NCBI RefSeq assembly: GCF_018130165.1
Contig: NZ_JAFCLZ010000043.1
Coordinates: forward strand, 1 to 39,048
Source of the DNA: Bradyrhizobium sp. JYMT SZCCT0180
Lineage (GTDB): Bacteria > Pseudomonadota > Alphaproteobacteria > Rhizobiales > Xanthobacteraceae
Direction of reading: 5' to 3'
DNA length: 39,048 nt
Below, in pieces: positions 37,259 to 39,048 of this stretch (its first letter is position 1; each line of letters opens with the position of its first letter). The notes below the pieces were generated by a model. It was not told the origin of the DNA. It saw only the letters and a list, made by a program, of their open reading frames with translations, and searched no databases. The position numbers were made by a program, and so were the translations under genes.

Positions 37259-38442
37259 GAACGATCTCCCGAAAACAACCGAACCAGTTTCGGCGCGATC
37301 TGATTAAGCGGCAATATCGCGGCGCAAATGCCGGCATTCGCGGCCGCACCCGGCATGCCCCACACCACACTCGTCGCCTCGTCCTGGGCAATCACGCTGC
37401 CGCCGGCCGCGACAATATCCTTGCCGCCGCGCATGCCGTCGGAGCCCATGCCGGTCAGGATCACGGACATGATGCCGCCCTGCCAGACATCGATCGCGGA
37501 GGTGAACAGCGGATCGACCGCAGGCTTGCAGAAATTCACCGGTGGTCCGTCGTCGAGCGCGATCGCCGCGTCTGCGCCATGGCGCACGACCCGCATATGG
37601 CGGCCGCCCGGCGCGAGATAGATCTGGCCGGCCTTGACGATTTCGCCATCGACCGCCTCATGCGCCGGCCGCCGGCTCGAACGCGCCAGATGCTCGGCGA
37701 GAATCGTGGTGAAAGTCGGCGGCATGTGCTGCGTGATCAGAACCGGAAAACGGTCGATCACCGGCCCGATTTCGGTGACCAGCGACATCAGTGCCTGCGG
37801 ACCACCGGTCGACGAGCCGATCAGGAGCACGCGCGGCGCCAGCATGCTGAACGGGCGGCGTGTCGGCGCCGGATGTGCGGCCGGTGCCGGCGAAGCCAAC
37901 GGCGCACGGGCTGCGGTTTCGCGCGGCTTGTCGTGGTGAGCCGGCGCCAGCGGCGGACTCGCCGGCGCGTGTGCATGCGCACTGCGGCGGATCTTGGCGC
38001 CGAGGTGACGGATCTTCTGGATCAGATCGTGACGAAAAGTTTCGGCGGCGGAAGCCTCGCGCGTGCTTTCGGGCTTTGGAATGTAGTCGGAGGCGCCAAG
38101 TGACAGCGCCTTGAAGCTGATCTCCGCATTGCGGCGAGTCAGCGTCGAGGCCATGATGATGATGAGATCGCGTTTCTTCGCCAGCAGTTTAGGCAGCGCG
38201 GAAATGCCGTCGAGCTCCGGCATTTCGATATCGAGCACGGCGACGTCGGGATTGATGCGTTCGAGCTGGTTGACGGCGTCGAGGCCGGTGCGCAGGGAGG
38301 CGACGACCTCCATATCCGGCTCAGCTCCGATCCAGCGTGAGATCATCCCGCGGATGACGACGCTGTCGTCGACCACCATAACACGCAGCTTGTCCTGCCG
38401 TGTCGCAGTCGGGGCCGGGGCACTTGTCAACGCAGTACTCAT
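37255..38442 (-). CDS. cheB: chemotaxis methylesterase/glutamine deamidase CheB
   Basis: 395 residues. Receiver domain (about 18-140) with VMVVDDSVVIRGM and the acceptor Asp in VAVLDIEMPELDG. An Ala/Pro/His-rich linker (150-200) follows, then the methylesterase domain with catalytic Ser in LLIGSSTGGPQAL, His in LITQHMPPTF and Asp in ILTGMGSDGMRGG. It removes methyl groups from receptors, opposing CheR, when phosphorylated by CheA (not in window). The linker is longer than in enteric CheB. Confidence 0.97.
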   Translation of the reverse strand: MSTALTSAPAPTATRQDKLRVMVVDDSVVIRGMISRWIGAEPDMEVVASLRTGLDAVNQLERINPDVAVLDIEMPELDGISALPKLLAKKRDLIIIMASTLTRRNAEISFKALSLGASDYIPKPESTREASAAETFRHDLIQKIRHLGAKIRRSAHAHAPASPPLAPAHHDKPRETAARAPLASPAPAAHPAPTRRPFSMLAPRVLLIGSSTGGPQALMSLVTEIGPVIDRFPVLITQHMPPTFTTILAEHLARSSRRPAHEAVDGEIVKAGQIYLAPGGRHMRVVRHGADAAIALDDGPPVNFCKPAVDPLFTSAIDVWQGGIMSVILTGMGSDGMRGGKDIVAAGGSVIAQDEATSVVWGMPGAAANAGICAAILPLNQIAPKLVRLFSGDRS

Positions 38443-38518
38443 TACTTCACCAGGAACGACTCGAACGGCACACTTAACAAGGAAAAGCCGAGGGCCGTTG
38501 AGCCGCCGGATCGTCTAC

Positions 38519-38884
38519 TTAGATCAGGCCGACTTCCTGGAACTTCGCGGTGACGATGTCCTTGTCGAACGGCTTCATGATGTATTCGTTGGCGCCGGCA
38601 TGCAGCGCACGTGCGATGTGCGCGACGTCGTTTTCGGTGGTGCAGAACACCACCTTGGGCGCATCGCCGCCGGGCATGCGGCGCAGATTGCCGAGGAATT
38701 CATAACCGTCCATCACGGGCATGTTCCAGTCGAGCAGGACCGCCTCGGGCATGGCGCGCTTGCAGGCGTCCAGCGCTTTCGCGCCGTCCTCAGCTTCGAT
38801 GATCTGGAAATCGAGACCTTCCAGGATACGGCGTGCGACCTTGCGAATGACGCTTGAGTCATCGACGACGAGACATGTTCTCAT
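38519..38884 (-). CDS. cheY: chemotaxis response regulator CheY
   Basis: 121 residues, a lone receiver domain: D8/D9 (LVVDDSSVIRKVARR), acceptor D52 (LLDWNMPVMDGYEFL), T82 (FCTTEN) and K104 (YIMKPFDKDIVTAKF). It signals from CheA to the flagellar switch. It is 76 bp upstream of cheB in the same direction and 68 bp after the cheW stop, so it is probably in one operon. Confidence 0.95.
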   Translation of the reverse strand: MRTCLVVDDSSVIRKVARRILEGLDFQIIEAEDGAKALDACKRAMPEAVLLDWNMPVMDGYEFLGNLRRMPGGDAPKVVFCTTENDVAHIARALHAGANEYIMKPFDKDIVTAKFQEVGLI

Positions 38885-38952
38885 TTTCGGCCTCTACTTC
38901 CATTCCCCAAAGGGGACGTTTCCAAGTGTTACGTTCGCTTTGCTTCTGCTTC

Positions 38953-39048
38953 TTATGCCGCCATCAGATCCGGCACGATTTCGAGGACGCGATCGACATC
39001 GAGGACGACCATGAGCTGGCCGTCGAGGCGGTGGACGCCGCCGGCGAG
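38953..39048 (-). CDS. cheW: CheW, C-terminal fragment cut by the window edge
   Basis: The last 31 codons read LAGGVHRLDGQLMVVLDVDR then VLEIVPDLMAA. Residues near LDG.LMV.LDVDRVL are the usual CheW C-terminal strand and helix. The coupling protein links receptors to CheA. The rest lies beyond the right edge. Confidence 0.8.
   Translation of the reverse strand, partial: LAGGVHRLDGQLMVVLDVDRVLEIVPDLMAA

Noticed and set aside
37084..38103. 339-codon frame antisense to cheR/cheB
   Set aside because: Shadow frame over two certain genes.
1..39048. CRISPR arrays, tRNA or rRNA genes
   Set aside because: No regularly spaced identical repeats, and no cloverleaf or ribosomal RNA sequence was recognised.

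Overview
The window looks like a chromosome segment of a Bradyrhizobium-type alphaproteobacterium (Nitrobacteraceae). The grounds are the high GC, the CtrA regulator beside flagellar export genes, a CheW-CheY-CheB-CheR cluster, small families typical of the group (DUF3551, DUF6894), several Crp-type regulators, and dispersed palindromic repeats of a kind I recall from these genomes. Family names come from recognition of the translated proteins, not from a search.

Positions 1-22 kb are an accessory region. It holds about 35 mostly small genes (28-300 codons) between repeats. The recognisable genes are an alpha/beta hydrolase next to an IS5-type transposase scrap, two Crp-family regulators, an SRAP (YedK/HMCES) DNA-crosslink protein, a receiver-only response regulator, an NAD(P)-binding Rossmann protein, a cupin, a GcrA-like HTH protein and two uncharacterised membrane proteins. 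Six genes are paralogues of one 65-68 residue family ('FKQ/ARQAETA' family here). Eight genes of unrelated product class, including a Crp regulator, share one 5' leader: a first hairpin, an invariant GCTCCCGCC block, and a second hairpin that pairs the Shine-Dalgarno. Four small genes have promoter-like GGAAC-N16/17-NGTT motifs (general stress sigma factor EcfG), and a fifth has GGAAT-N16-CGTT. A 305-bp near-identical inverted repeat (1.9 and 16.4 kb) and eleven copies of a 70-120 bp palindromic repeat mark the region as plastic.

Positions 22-23 kb are non-coding, made of dispersed repeats. From 23 kb the window is core genome: flhA with a CtrA-box-like site; a small stress-type gene behind a consensus EcfG promoter; an ECF sigma factor with its RskA-type anti-sigma factor; fliJ-fliI; and, divergently, ctrA.

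Downstream of ctrA lie a cytochrome P460-cupredoxin fusion, a DUF937 protein, a DUF4126 membrane protein and a DUF350-DUF1190-like-glutathionylspermidine synthase operon. The 3' end of ctrA with its terminator recurs twice as decayed copies, after the P460 gene and after the DUF4126 gene. This suggests that the intervening genes arrived in units bounded by ctrA tails. The window ends in a leftward chemotaxis cluster (cheW fragment, cheY, cheB, cheR). I found no tRNA, rRNA or CRISPR array.
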